From NCBI RefSeq assembly GCF_019969725.1, contig NZ_JAHXYW010000006.1:248001-312000 (forward strand): 64,000 bases of DNA. The letters run 5' to 3'. The notes beneath the pieces were generated by a model. That model was not told the origin of the DNA, searched no databases, and saw only the letters and a list, made by a program, of their open reading frames with translations. Of this stretch, positions 1 to 9,105 are shown one piece after another (position 1 is the stretch's first letter; the number at the start of each line of letters is the position of its first letter). The DNA comes from Neobacillus bataviensis (lineage in GTDB: Bacteria > Bacillota > Bacilli > Bacillales_B > DSM-18226). Made by a program: the position numbers and the translations under genes.

Positions 1-46
1 ACGGTTCTAGTGGCGCTGAGTTTTGGAAAGAGGAATCAGCGTGATC

Positions 47-95
47 AGGGGGACGATTCTTGCGGTCGAAATACCATGAGAACCATCCCTGTGGT
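47..95. repeat. Degenerate copy of dispersed GGGGACGGTTCTTG palindrome
   Basis: Two imperfect inverted arms (GGGGACGATTCTTGCGG and its partner ending CCATCCCTGTGG) match the much cleaner copies at 3814, 31850 and 33971. It lies beyond the 3' end of the symporter gene. No transposase is nearby. Confidence 0.7.
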
Positions 96-110
96 TCTTA
101 AAAACCAAAA

Positions 111-142
111 GGCACAACCAGCTGCTTTCAGCTAGTTGTGCC
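111..142 (-). terminator. Rho-independent terminator of the symporter gene
   Basis: Arms GGCACAAC (111-118) and GTTGTGCC (135-142) form a hairpin with an inner AGCTG/CAGCT extension. Read on the minus strand the hairpin is followed by a U-rich tract. It sits 45 bp past the stop codon at 188. Confidence 0.8.
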
Positions 143-187
143 TATTTAAAGCAAAAACTTTTATAAAAATAGTACCAATGAATCGCC

Positions 188-1447
188 TTATGCGACTTGT
201 TTTTCGTGATGTACTTTGTCGTGTTCTTTGATTTTATGACCTTCCCACTTAGAAATAACAATGGCAGCAAGTGAGTTACCAACAATGTTTACACATGTAC
301 GTGCCATGTCTAGCAGCCTGTCTACGCCTAAAATAAACGCCAAGCCCTCTACAGGAACACCAACACTTCCTAACGTTGAAAGCAGAACAACAATCGAAAC
401 ACCTGGGACACCAGCAATCCCTTTCGAGGTAATCATTAAAATAAGAACTAATGTGATCTGGTGGCCAATGCTCATATGAATGCCATACATTTGCGCAATA
501 AACAACGCCGCAATTGCCTGATACAATGTAGAGCCATCAAGATTAAAGGAATAACCAGTCGGTATGACAAAAGATGTAATCCCTTTCGGACAGCCGATCC
601 GCTCCATTTTTTCCATAATTTTAGGAAGAACCGTTTCCGAACTCGCAGTCGAATAGCCGAGAATTAATTCGTCTTTCAAATAAGCTAATAATTTGAAAAT
701 GTTATAGCCCGCGATTTTCGCCACAATACCGAGAACCACGATCGTAAAGAAGGCCATCGCACCATAAACGGTAAAGACTAGTTTGCCAAGCGGAATAAGT
801 GATTCTAAACCAAATTTTGAAACCGTAACACCGATTAAAGCAAACACCCCTAATGGAGCAAGCTTCATAATCTGATTGGTTACATAGAACATGGCATCAG
901 CGGTGCCTCTAAAAAACTCAATAATCGGTTTGCCTTTTTCACCAATTGCTGCAACACCAATACCAAACATAACGGAGAAGAAAATAATCGCCAGCATATC
1001 TCCATTTGCAAAAGCCTGAACCACATTGGTCGGTACGATATTTACAAAAGTATCAATATGAGAGTGGGACTCCGTTGCTTTTTCCGTTGTAACATAGGAA
1101 CTGATATCTGATTTAATAAGTTGTGAACGATCCACGCCAGAACCTGGATGGAAAACATTCGCTACTAACAAACCAACAAGTATCGCAATCGTTGTAATGA
1201 TTTCAAAATAAAGAAGTGTTTTACCGCCGAGCTTTCCTAACGATTTCATATCGCCAGTACCGGCTACACCCACAACAAGGCAGGAAATGACAATCGGAAC
1301 CACGATCATTTTAATTAATCGTAAAAAGATGGTTCCAATCGGCTGTAAAAATTGCTCTATATGTGGATTGCCATAAAAAATGGCTCCCACAGTAATACCA
1401 AGGACTAAACCAATAAAAATTTGCCATGCTAAACTAATTTTTTTCAT
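188..1447 (-). CDS. Dicarboxylate/glutamate:cation symporter (DAACS family, GltP/DctA type)
   Basis: A 419-residue polytopic membrane protein of the dicarboxylate/amino acid:cation symporter family, which imports glutamate, aspartate or C4-dicarboxylates with H+ or Na+. Family hallmarks are the serine-rich reentrant-loop stretch (YSTASSETVLPK) and the downstream NLDGSTLYQ motif in the substrate/cation site. The ATG at 1447 was chosen because GGGAGAGAAG stands just upstream; a 29-codon longer frame reaches 1534 but has no ribosome site. It is divergent from the GlnK-GlnL-like pair, and a candidate GlnL site lies between them, so it is the likely regulatory target. Sequence alone does not separate glutamate from succinate specificity. 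Confidence 0.9.
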   Translation of the reverse strand: MKKISLAWQIFIGLVLGITVGAIFYGNPHIEQFLQPIGTIFLRLIKMIVVPIVISCLVVGVAGTGDMKSLGKLGGKTLLYFEIITTIAILVGLLVANVFHPGSGVDRSQLIKSDISSYVTTEKATESHSHIDTFVNIVPTNVVQAFANGDMLAIIFFSVMFGIGVAAIGEKGKPIIEFFRGTADAMFYVTNQIMKLAPLGVFALIGVTVSKFGLESLIPLGKLVFTVYGAMAFFTIVVLGIVAKIAGYNIFKLLAYLKDELILGYSTASSETVLPKIMEKMERIGCPKGITSFVIPTGYSFNLDGSTLYQAIAALFIAQMYGIHMSIGHQITLVLILMITSKGIAGVPGVSIVVLLSTLGSVGVPVEGLAFILGVDRLLDMARTCVNIVGNSLAAIVISKWEGHKIKEHDKVHHEKQVA

Positions 1448-1547
1448 TCGCTTCTCTCCCATCGATACATTTTTTGATACTATTATAGTAGAAAGTATTA
1501 TGCAAACGATTTCACTATTAACATTAACGTACAACCTACGATAAACT

Positions 1548-1563
1548 ACAAAAAACTACAAAG
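1548..1563 (-). promoter_or_regulatory. Candidate GlnL-type direct-repeat operator
   Basis: The minus strand reads CTTTGT-AGTT-TTTTGT, one mismatch from the TTTTGT-N4-TTTTGT repeat reported for B. subtilis GlnL. It is about 60 bp upstream of a TATAAT (1482-1487, minus strand) that precedes the symporter. The motif is recalled from literature; binding here is inferred. Confidence 0.45.
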
Positions 1564-1607
1564 TTGAATAAATAATTTTTATAATTAACAAAATTTTTCA
1601 ACTATAG

Positions 1608-2882
1608 ATGGGGGATAATGGTATTCGCGATAAATTATTAGCGTATTTATTTATGATCATTGCTGTGCCCATTACAGGCGAATTAAAGTATTACCCAATA
1701 AGCGGTGCTGATTTAAGATTCAGCATGAGTACAACTGTTTTCTTCTTTATATTGTTATGGTCACGTAAGATCCATCCTGTTTTGGCCGGCTTTTTAACAG
1801 GAAGTGCAGTTGTTTGTTTTCGGATCATTCTGGACAAGGTTGAAGTTGGCTCATTCCATTTCCCTAACCATTTTCCCGTGTTTTTTTATTACATGGTCTA
1901 CGGCCTGTTTTTTCATATTTTTAAAGTGAAAAAATTGTATCACCGGCCGCTTCTCATTGGTCTGCTTGGAATGGTGCTTGAAATCATGGGTAATTTTACT
2001 GAAATGACCATTCGTCATTTTACAACCGATATGAAAATGACAAACTCGAGCTTCTTCATTATTGTGGGGGTTGCGATCATCCGCAGTTTCTTTGTGCTCG
2101 GTTTTTTCAATACGATCTTAGTACGTGAAACAAGGCTGGCTGAAGAGCAGCAACGGAAGCGGACCGAAGAGGTTTTACTATTAGTCTCAAATTTATATGT
2201 AGAAATGTTTCAATTGGAAAAATCAGCGAAAAATGCGGAGAAGTTAACCAGCGCCTGCTACTCCATTTATCGTGATTTAAAAGCTCTAAACATTCCAAAT
2301 CAAGCGCAGGAGATGCTGAAAATCGCAGGGGAATTACATGAAATTAAAAAAGATAATCAACGCATATATGCCGGTTTGTCCAAATTAATGGCCAAAGAAA
2401 AGCTAGATGACTTTATGAACATTCGGGAAATCATTTCTGTTGCAACCATCTCAAATAATAATTATAGTGAGTTGCTAGAGAAAACGATTGATTTTCAGGT
2501 GATAATTCACAATGAACATCCCAAGTACCGTACCTTTATCATCCTTTCCCTAATCAATAATCTTCTCGCCAATGCTGTGGAAGCCATCCATCAGGAGGGG
2601 CAGATTGTGGTAACAGTTGAAAGGATTCAAGACTTTGTCAAAATAACGATAAAGGATAATGGAAGCGGAATTTCTGAAAAAAATAAAGTGTATATTTTTG
2701 AACCAGGCTTTACAACGAAATATGATCAAGCTGGAATTGCTTCAAATGGAATCGGTTTATCTTACACAAAAAATGTCATCGAAAATCTCAACGGTAAAAT
2801 TCACCTGATTGAGTCTTCAAAAGAAAAAGGAACAACCTTTGAAATTCTACTTCCGGTTGGAAATTTAATAAAAAAGGAGTGA
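1608..2882 (+). CDS. glnK: Membrane sensor histidine kinase, GlnK (YcbA)-like
   Basis: A 424-residue sensor kinase. Residues 1-175 form several membrane segments. A cytoplasmic helical region carries the probable phospho-acceptor H244 in ELHEIKKDN. The C-terminal ATPase domain has an N box (NNLLANAVEAI), G1 (DNGSGI), F box (FEPGFTTK) and G2 (GIGLSYTK). Its stop overlaps the ribosome site of the following response regulator, so the two are co-expressed. In B. subtilis the homologous GlnK-GlnL pair senses glutamine and activates glutaminase and a glutamine transporter; here the neighbour is a dicarboxylate/glutamate symporter, so the ligand may be glutamate or a C4-dicarboxylate. The start at 1608 has a weak ribosome site. 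Confidence 0.8.
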   Translation: MGDNGIRDKLLAYLFMIIAVPITGELKYYPISGADLRFSMSTTVFFFILLWSRKIHPVLAGFLTGSAVVCFRIILDKVEVGSFHFPNHFPVFFYYMVYGLFFHIFKVKKLYHRPLLIGLLGMVLEIMGNFTEMTIRHFTTDMKMTNSSFFIIVGVAIIRSFFVLGFFNTILVRETRLAEEQQRKRTEEVLLLVSNLYVEMFQLEKSAKNAEKLTSACYSIYRDLKALNIPNQAQEMLKIAGELHEIKKDNQRIYAGLSKLMAKEKLDDFMNIREIISVATISNNNYSELLEKTIDFQVIIHNEHPKYRTFIILSLINNLLANAVEAIHQEGQIVVTVERIQDFVKITIKDNGSGISEKNKVYIFEPGFTTKYDQAGIASNGIGLSYTKNVIENLNGKIHLIESSKEKGTTFEILLPVGNLIKKE

Positions 2883-2887
2883 TTACC

Positions 2888-3844
2888 GTGAATTTTTTTA
2901 TTATCGATGATACTGCCACTATCAGAGGGATGCTCTCTAATATTATTGAAGAAGAAGGATTGGGTACGGTGGTCGGGGAGGCAGCGGACGGCGCTGAAGT
3001 GAATGCTGATAACCTTGCCATGCTGGATGTCGATATCCTAATGATTGATCTGCTCATGCCCGTAAGGGACGGGATTGAGACGGTGAGAGAAATCGCTCCC
3101 TCCTTTCATGGAAAAATCATCATGATCTCTCAAGTCGAAACGAAGGATATGATTAGCGAAGCGTATTCCCTAGGTGTCGAGCATTATATCACAAAGCCGA
3201 TTAACCGCCTTGAGGTGGTAAGTGTCATTAAGAAAGTAAGTGACTACTTGGTGCTGGAAAAATCACTTCATAACATCCAAAAATCATTAAGCTTTTTAAC
3301 GAAGCACAATAGAAACGATCTTCCTTTTGATAATACTCGTCAGGAAAAACAACCTTCGTTTAATTCCGCTGCTAAAAGTATCCTTCTTGAACTTGGGATT
3401 GTAGGTAAGAGTGGTGAAAAGGATCTCTTAGATCTTTTACCGATTTTGCACCAATGGGACACGGAAGGAAATCGGGATATTCCGCCTTTAAAAGAGCTAT
3501 ATGAGCAGGCGGCCAAAAAGCGGCTCGGTTCATCCATTACACCTGAGGCAGTAAGAAAAGAAGGTAAAGCTGTGGAACAACGGATTCGCCGAACCCTCCA
3601 ACAGGTTCTCGAGCATCTTGCCTCACTGGGTTTAACTGATTTTGCCAACCCTACATTTGAGTACTACTCATCCAAATTGTTTGACTATACCCAAGTACGA
3701 ATGAAAATGCTCGAACTCGAAGGAAAAAACCAAACTACAACCACCCGAATTGACATCAAAAAATTCTTCCATGCTTTACTCATGGAGACGAAGGTTAGGA
3801 TGAGACGGGGAGACCACGGGGACGGTTCTCGCGGCTTTTTTTGA
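2888..3844 (+). CDS. glnL: Response regulator with YcbB-type output domain, GlnL-like
   Basis: A 318-residue regulator. The N-terminal receiver domain has acidic pocket D7/D8 and phospho-acceptor D54 (in LMIDLLMP); the C-terminal half matches the YcbB/GlnL-type helical DNA-binding domain. The GTG at 2888 fits AAAGGAG with 7-8 nt spacing; an in-frame GTG at 2879 overlaps that site. The last dozen residues (RGDHGDGSRGFF) and the stop codon are encoded by the inserted palindromic repeat at 3814-3866, so the native C-terminus has been replaced. It probably acts on the divergent symporter promoter. Confidence 0.8.
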   Translation: MNFFIIDDTATIRGMLSNIIEEEGLGTVVGEAADGAEVNADNLAMLDVDILMIDLLMPVRDGIETVREIAPSFHGKIIMISQVETKDMISEAYSLGVEHYITKPINRLEVVSVIKKVSDYLVLEKSLHNIQKSLSFLTKHNRNDLPFDNTRQEKQPSFNSAAKSILLELGIVGKSGEKDLLDLLPILHQWDTEGNRDIPPLKELYEQAAKKRLGSSITPEAVRKEGKAVEQRIRRTLQQVLEHLASLGLTDFANPTFEYYSSKLFDYTQVRMKMLELEGKNQTTTTRIDIKKFFHALLMETKVRMRRGDHGDGSRGFF

Positions 3845-3866
3845 GCCATGAGAACCGTCCCTGTGG
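3814..3866. repeat. Dispersed GGGGACGGTTCT palindrome overlapping the glnL 3' end
   Basis: Inverted arms of about 21 bp around a TTTTTTTGA loop. The left arm is translated as the C-terminus of the GlnL-like protein and the loop supplies its TGA stop. The hairpin may also act as its terminator. Confidence 0.85.
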
Positions 3867-3942
3867 TGATTCCTGTGGTGATTTTTGCCATTGTACCGGC
3901 AGAAATTATTATAATATAATTTTTTAATTTTTCAGAAAATGC

Positions 3943-3971
3943 TTGCGAATAAGTAGAATCTGGAGTAATCT
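3943..3971 (+). promoter_or_regulatory. Candidate sigma-A promoter of gntR1
   Basis: TTGCGA, 17 bp, TAATCT. The predicted start near 3978 falls just before the palindrome at 3982. The match is moderate. Confidence 0.4.
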
Positions 3972-3981
3972 ATTTATAGAA

Positions 3982-3993
3982 ATTGTATACAAT
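3982..3993. promoter_or_regulatory. GntR/FadR-type operator ATTGTATACAAT
   Basis: A perfect 12-bp palindrome containing TTGTATACAA, which fits the TNGTNNNACNA pattern typical of FadR-subfamily GntR regulators. It lies 116 bp upstream of gntR1 at the predicted transcription start, suggesting autoregulation. Confidence 0.5.
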
Positions 3994-4109
3994 CAAGTAT
4001 TCCAAAAGAAATACAATAAAAGCCTTTTAGTAAGCTTTTATATTTCTCATTCTGGGATTCTTAGTCGATGCTTATCATATTGAAATTTAAAAGAGAGGGC
4101 TAACGAAAA

Positions 4110-4775
4110 ATGAATTCCAAGGAATTAGAAATTTACAAAAAGATCAAACAAGCGATTCTCCAACGAAAACTCTTTCCAAATATGCAATTGGTTGAAAAGG
4201 AAATTGCCAATTCTTTTGGAGTTAGCCGAACTCCAGTCCGTAATGTACTTCGGAGATTGTCCTATGAGCGGCTGGTAAAAATTATTGAGAATAAAGGTGC
4301 ATTTGTTACCTGTTCTTCAAAAGAAGAAGCAAAAGAAGTATTTGAAATGAGAAGAATTCTTGAGGCAGAGGCAGTTCGAAAAGCTTGTCGATTATATAAC
4401 CAGGAACAGATTCAAGAACTTGAAAATTTGGTTCAAGAAGAATTAAGAGAAATTGAACAGGGAGAGTACATTGAAGCATTGCAAATGTCTGGAGATTTTC
4501 ATTTGAAAATAGCAGAAATGGCGGGCAATTCTTATTTTTACCAGTATCTTGAGGATTTAATTTCGTTAACGTATGTTATTATTTCCATTTATGGCAGGGG
4601 GAAAGAGAGAAATGGGACATGTTGTAACCATCTTGAAATCTTTCATGCGATCAAACAAAGAGATGAAGATTTAGCTGTAAAATTAACTGTCGATCATCTG
4701 AAAGAAATTGAATCGAATCTTCATTTTAGCGATATCCTTCCGCTCTCCACATCTTTTTCGGAACTTCTTACGTAA
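4110..4775 (+). CDS. GntR-family regulator, FCD subfamily (gntR1)
   Basis: A 221-residue regulator with an N-terminal winged helix (residues about 8-70; SFGVSRTPVRNVLRRLSYE is the recognition region) and a C-terminal all-helical FCD ligand-binding domain (about 80-210). FCD-type proteins usually bind small organic acids and derepress catabolic genes. It stands ahead of the allantoinase operon but is separated from it by 314 bp, so it has its own promoter. The palindrome at 3982 is the likely self-operator. The ribosome site AGAGAGGGCTAACG precedes the ATG. The effector cannot be read from the sequence. Confidence 0.88.
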   Translation: MNSKELEIYKKIKQAILQRKLFPNMQLVEKEIANSFGVSRTPVRNVLRRLSYERLVKIIENKGAFVTCSSKEEAKEVFEMRRILEAEAVRKACRLYNQEQIQELENLVQEELREIEQGEYIEALQMSGDFHLKIAEMAGNSYFYQYLEDLISLTYVIISIYGRGKERNGTCCNHLEIFHAIKQRDEDLAVKLTVDHLKEIESNLHFSDILPLSTSFSELLT

Positions 4776-4799
4776 AAATATAAATTTTTTTGAATCGAC

Positions 4800-4813
4800 T
4801 GAAAACGCTTACC
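4800..4813 (+). promoter_or_regulatory. Candidate CcpA cre site upstream of allB
   Basis: TGAAAACGCTTACC matches the cre consensus TGWAANCGNTNWCA at 13 of 14 positions. It lies in the 314-bp gap before the allantoinase operon. The rest of the gap holds the IclR-type box at 4982 and no credible gene. Confidence 0.5.
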
Positions 4814-4981
4814 CCTTTTTAGGCAGTACTTATAAAACGTTAGTTCATGCTGGATGTTCTTCTTCTCCTTTATAGATCTTTTAGTAGGAGAGGATTTTAC
4901 ATATTAATTTATTAAGGTGGTGATCGAACAAATAGATCAGAATATCAATTTTATCTTTTTTTGCCCACAAGGTGAAACGTA

Positions 4982-4998
4982 GTTGCTCAATAAACAAC
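4982..4998. promoter_or_regulatory. Predicted IclR-type box A (before allB)
   Basis: GTTGCTCAATAAACAAC is one of six related imperfect palindromes in the window (consensus GTTTCTTAATAAGCAAC). It lies 91 bp upstream of the allantoinase start. Confidence 0.55.
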
Positions 4999-5089
4999 TA
5001 AATGTTGATGCTTCAGAAAACGTCTCATTGGGGGAGAAAGTCTCCAACATATAAAAAACCATTATTCATAAATAGGAGGATTAGGGGAT

Positions 5090-6472
5090 ATGAACTATGA
5101 TTTGGTCATAAAAAATGGAAATGTTGTGTTGAAGAATTCTGTGGAACAGGTTGATATTGGTATTAAGAATGGAAAGATCATCGAAATATCCCCCAATATT
5201 ACGGATACCTCAAAAGAAGTGGTTGATGCTTCTAATCAATTTGTCCTGCCAGGGATGATTGATACCCATGTTCATATTTGTGAGCCTGGGAGAAAGGAAT
5301 GGGAAGGCTTTGAAACAGGGACAAAGGCTTTGGCAGCAGGTGGAACGACCGCTTTTGTCGATATGCCTTTAAATGCACTTCCAGCTACCACTGATAAAGA
5401 GTCGTTAAGACTAAAATTACAATCTGCAGAAAACAAAGCCTATGTTGATTATGCGCTATATGGGGGATTAGTTCCAGGAAACATTGATGATTTAAAAGAT
5501 CTCTCTGATGAAGGTGTAGTAGCCTATAAATGTTTTATGGCGACATGCGGCACGGATGAAATTGGTGATTTCAAAAATGTGGATGACTACACACTTTTCC
5601 AGGGAATGAAGAAATTGGCGGAATTAGGGCATGTTCTCTCCATCCATGCGGAAAATGCAGAATTCACGGATAACTATGCGCTTGACAAAATCAAGCAGGG
5701 GAAGGCAAGCATTCGAGATTATGTAGAGTCCAGACCAGTTATTGCCGAAGTGGATGCAGTAAGACGAGCTTTATTTTTAGCAAAAGAAACAGGGTGTAAA
5801 CTGCATTTTGTTCATATCAGCAGTAAACGTGCGGTAGAGGAAATTCTAAAAGCGCGTAAAGAAGGCCAAGATGTTACTTTAGAATCTTGTCCACACTATT
5901 TTACCCTTGATTTGGAAGCATTTGAAAAAATTGGACCTGTTGCTAAATGTGCACCTCCATTACGTGAAAAAGCAGAACAGGATCTATTATGGGAAGCTCT
6001 TTTGGAAGGAAAAATTGATATGTTGACTTCCGATCATTCCCCATGTCCTCCTGAAATGAAGCAAAGCGATACAAAAAATATTTTTGAAATCTGGGGAGGA
6101 ATCAGCGGCTGCCAAAATAATGTTGATTTAATGTTTGATGAAGCGGTTAAAAAACGTAGGTTGCCTATAAATCGTTTTGCCCAGATGATTGCAGCCAAAC
6201 CTGCTGAGAGATTTAATTTACCTCAAAAAGGAAGTATCGACTTCGGAAAAGATGCAGATATCATCCTCATCGATCCGAATCAAACCTATACTGTCCAGAA
6301 AGAAGACTTATATTATCGTCATCAGCAAAGCCCGTATATTGGCCGGACCATTAATTGCCGGGTGACGAAAACCTTTGTTAGGGGGCAGCTAGTATTCGAT
6401 CTTGAAGAGGGAATAGTTGGAAAACCAATAGGTAAGTTTATTTCCGCCAACAGTAGTTTAGTAGAAATTTAA
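5090..6472 (+). CDS. allB: Allantoinase
   Basis: A 460-residue cyclic amidohydrolase that opens the hydantoin ring of allantoin to allantoate in purine/ureide breakdown. All binuclear-metal ligands are visible: H60/H62 (DTHVH), carboxylated lysine K147 (AYKCFMATCG), H186, H242 and D315 (TSDHSPC). The KCFMATCG context separates it from dihydropyrimidinases and dihydroorotases. A good ribosome site (AGGAGG) precedes the ATG. It is first in an operon with an allantoate amidohydrolase and an M20 deacylase. Control probably involves the IclR-type box and cre upstream. Confidence is high for the family and good for allantoin as substrate. Confidence 0.92.
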   Translation: MNYDLVIKNGNVVLKNSVEQVDIGIKNGKIIEISPNITDTSKEVVDASNQFVLPGMIDTHVHICEPGRKEWEGFETGTKALAAGGTTAFVDMPLNALPATTDKESLRLKLQSAENKAYVDYALYGGLVPGNIDDLKDLSDEGVVAYKCFMATCGTDEIGDFKNVDDYTLFQGMKKLAELGHVLSIHAENAEFTDNYALDKIKQGKASIRDYVESRPVIAEVDAVRRALFLAKETGCKLHFVHISSKRAVEEILKARKEGQDVTLESCPHYFTLDLEAFEKIGPVAKCAPPLREKAEQDLLWEALLEGKIDMLTSDHSPCPPEMKQSDTKNIFEIWGGISGCQNNVDLMFDEAVKKRRLPINRFAQMIAAKPAERFNLPQKGSIDFGKDADIILIDPNQTYTVQKEDLYYRHQQSPYIGRTINCRVTKTFVRGQLVFDLEEGIVGKPIGKFISANSSLVEI

Positions 6473-6570
6473 TTTATTTTATCGAAACAACAAAACCATT
6501 CCATACCAAGGATTTGCCCATGTGGTTCTCGCTTTGTTATGGGATTGAATCAGGCTAAGGAGGATGTCAG

Positions 6571-7842
6571 TTGCTGGACCTCAAGCGAAAAATCAACGGT
6601 CAGAGAATATCTCAAAGAATTGATGAGTTAGGAAGGATTTCTAAATCATCAGAGGGTGTAACTCGGTTGGCCTTTACACAAGAGTTCCAAGAAGGGCAAA
6701 AGTTAGTTGAAAAATGGATGATTGATGCGGGGATGACGGTTCGCGTTGATCACCTTAATAATATTATCGGCCGTTATGAGGGAATGAATCGGGAGGCGCC
6801 TGCCATCCTAATTGGGTCACATCTCGATACTGTGATTGACGGTGGAAAATATGATGGAATGCTAGGGGTTATTTCCGGGATTGAAATCGTAAGTGCCCTC
6901 TCTGAAAGCGGATACAGAATGGAAAACCCAATTGAGGTTATTGGGTTTAGCGATGAAGAGGGAGTTCGATTCCATACAACTTTTTTAGGTAGTAAGGCAA
7001 TTGCGGGTACATTTAAAGAAGAGACCTTATATGCAATGGATGAAAAGGGAATTTCGTTAAGGGAAACATTAAAACAATTGGGATTGAAGCCTGTTCGATA
7101 TCAAGAAGCCGCCTATCATCCAAATGACGTTCTATGTTATCTTGAGCTTCACATTGAACAGGGGCCTGTTCTAGAAGATTTAGGTCAACCGGTTGGGGTT
7201 GTAACAGGTATTGCCGGTGCTTCCCGGTATACCTTTAAAATAACCGGTTTTGCAGGGCATGCCGGCACAGTTCCCATTCTACTAAGAAAAGATGCTCTTA
7301 TCGGTGCATCCGAATTTATTCTTGAAATTGAAAAATTGGCTAAGGAGAATGCTCCTATTGTAGCAACCGTAGGAATGTTAACTGTTAATCCCGGGGCAAG
7401 TAATGTGATACCAGGTGAAGTAACCGGTACATTAGATATTCGTGACACAGATATTAACAGGAAGGAGCGTGTTATAAAAGAAATCTTCCGTACTGCGCAT
7501 GAAATTTGTAAAAAACGTCATTTAACTTTCGAGTATAAGAAAGTCATGGAAACAGCACCAGTCCTTTGTGATCAAGAAATGAAGGCTGCCATTGAAGCTG
7601 CCATTCTATTAAATGGAATGAACCCGATTTCATTAGTCAGTGGTGCCGGGCATGATGCGATGGCGATGGCTGACCTAACAAAGATAGGAATGATCTTTGT
7701 CCGTTGTAAGGGCGGGATCAGCCATAATCCAAAGGAATTCGCCTCGGTTGAAGATATGGAAATGGGAACCATGGTTTTACTGGAATCTATTATTCAGTTA
7801 ACCAGCAATCATAAAAACAAAATTAAGGAGAGTATAAGATGA
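6571..7842 (+). CDS. allC: Allantoate amidohydrolase / N-carbamoyl-L-amino-acid hydrolase (M20 family)
   Basis: A 423-residue zinc amidohydrolase of the AllC/HyuC branch. It hydrolyses allantoate to ureidoglycine, CO2 and ammonia, or N-carbamoyl amino acids in hydantoin pathways. Metal ligands are H84 (GSHLDT), D95 (GKYDG), the E129/E130 pair (SDEEGVRF) and H194 (ELHIEQGP), with a late His in SGAGHDAMAMA. The TTG start at 6571 is set by TAAGGAGGA at 6556-6564. Its 3' end overlaps the next gene by 4 nt (ATGA). Placement after allantoinase favours allantoate, but the family also contains carbamoylases, and a D-hydantoinase is encoded 18 kb away. Confidence 0.87.
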   Translation: MLDLKRKINGQRISQRIDELGRISKSSEGVTRLAFTQEFQEGQKLVEKWMIDAGMTVRVDHLNNIIGRYEGMNREAPAILIGSHLDTVIDGGKYDGMLGVISGIEIVSALSESGYRMENPIEVIGFSDEEGVRFHTTFLGSKAIAGTFKEETLYAMDEKGISLRETLKQLGLKPVRYQEAAYHPNDVLCYLELHIEQGPVLEDLGQPVGVVTGIAGASRYTFKITGFAGHAGTVPILLRKDALIGASEFILEIEKLAKENAPIVATVGMLTVNPGASNVIPGEVTGTLDIRDTDINRKERVIKEIFRTAHEICKKRHLTFEYKKVMETAPVLCDQEMKAAIEAAILLNGMNPISLVSGAGHDAMAMADLTKIGMIFVRCKGGISHNPKEFASVEDMEMGTMVLLESIIQLTSNHKNKIKESIR

Positions 7843-9101
7843 CAACTAAAACATTAAGTCCAGAAAAACAACAAATTATCGATTTTATTGATGAGCAACA
7901 AGAAAACTTAATTGGCTTTTTAAAAGGGCTTGTAGCGATTCCGTCTGATAATCCTCCAGGTGACTGCCAAAAAATTGCAGAACATATTTTTCAGAGCCTA
8001 AAGGATTTTCAATTTGAAAATGTTTCAATCAATGAAGTAGAAGAAGAAAAAGTGAAAGCGGTTGGAATGATTAAGGCCTCCAATGTGGTGGGATTTCAAA
8101 CGTTCGGAAACACTAAAGGTCCGGAAATCACTTTAAACTCTCATGGGGATGTGGTACCTCCTGGTCTTGGCTGGACGCAAGATCCTTATGGTGGCAATAT
8201 TGTGGATGGAAAACTTTATGGCCGCGGTGCGGCTGTTTCAAAATCGGATATCGCTTCTTTTACATTCGCTGCATTAGCCTTAAGGCAATTAAAAGAAACA
8301 TTAAACGGAAAAATTTCATTGGCATTTACGTTTGATGAAGAAACTGGCGGTGACATCGGACCAAAATGGCTGCTCGAGAAAGGGCTAATAAACCCTGATA
8401 TGGCAATTTGTCCGGGATTTACATATTCCCTTGTCAATGCTCATAATGGCTGCCTGCATTTGGAAGTAAAATTAAAAGGCAAGTCTGCACATGCTGCAGA
8501 GCCGCAATATGGACATGATGCCCTGGAAGCGATGACAGGTGTATTAAGTGCACTTTATGAATACAGAAAGGGTTTCACGAAGATAAAATCCAATATTCCT
8601 AATGTTGGTTCTCCTAATCTAGTAGTTGGATTGATTTCAGGTGGTATTAATACGAATGTTGTCCCTGATACAGCTTCGATTCGTCTTGATAGACGATTAA
8701 TTCCTGAAGAAAATCCACAGGCTGCAGAAGCTGAAATTCGGAATGTCATTGCCGAAGCACTTGAAAATTATCCAGGGGTGGAAGCAGAAGTTAATCAAAT
8801 TTTATTGGCACGCAGTTTTGGCCCTGTACCTGTCAATTCTCCATTGGTACAATCTTTCGCCGCAAATTGGTCAGAAATTATGGATGGAGAAGAGCTTCCA
8901 ATAGTAGGTTCTCCGTTGTATACGGATGCTCGTCACTTCTATGAAGCAGATATTCCCGTTGTTTTATTTGGTGCTGGCCCTAGAACATTATTGGAGGCAA
9001 ATGGGCACCGTGCAGACGAGCATGTGAAAATAGATGATTTAATCAAAGCAACGAAAATTGTTGCACTATCATTATATGATCTATTAAAGGAACAAAACTA
9101 A
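7839..9101 (+). CDS. M20-family metallopeptidase/deacylase (ArgE/DapE type)
   Basis: A 420-residue M20 hydrolase distinct from AllC. It shows metal-site motifs NSHGDVV, RGAAVSKSD (bridging Asp) and TFDEETGGD (catalytic Glu pair), and ends with a late His region (ANGHRADEH). ArgE/DapE relatives deacylate N-acyl amino acids. Translational coupling with allC (ATGA overlap) says it works on the same substrate stream, perhaps a carbamoyl- or acyl-intermediate or ureidoglycolate. The substrate is not determined by sequence. A terminator follows the stop. Confidence 0.82.
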   Translation: MTTKTLSPEKQQIIDFIDEQQENLIGFLKGLVAIPSDNPPGDCQKIAEHIFQSLKDFQFENVSINEVEEEKVKAVGMIKASNVVGFQTFGNTKGPEITLNSHGDVVPPGLGWTQDPYGGNIVDGKLYGRGAAVSKSDIASFTFAALALRQLKETLNGKISLAFTFDEETGGDIGPKWLLEKGLINPDMAICPGFTYSLVNAHNGCLHLEVKLKGKSAHAAEPQYGHDALEAMTGVLSALYEYRKGFTKIKSNIPNVGSPNLVVGLISGGINTNVVPDTASIRLDRRLIPEENPQAAEAEIRNVIAEALENYPGVEAEVNQILLARSFGPVPVNSPLVQSFAANWSEIMDGEELPIVGSPLYTDARHFYEADIPVVLFGAGPRTLLEANGHRADEHVKIDDLIKATKIVALSLYDLLKEQN

Positions 9102-9105
9102 AAAT

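Noticed and set aside
4917..4980. Short leader-peptide frame (GTG at about 4919) before allB
   Set aside because: The ribosome-like GGTGG touches the start codon and no attenuator hairpin follows.
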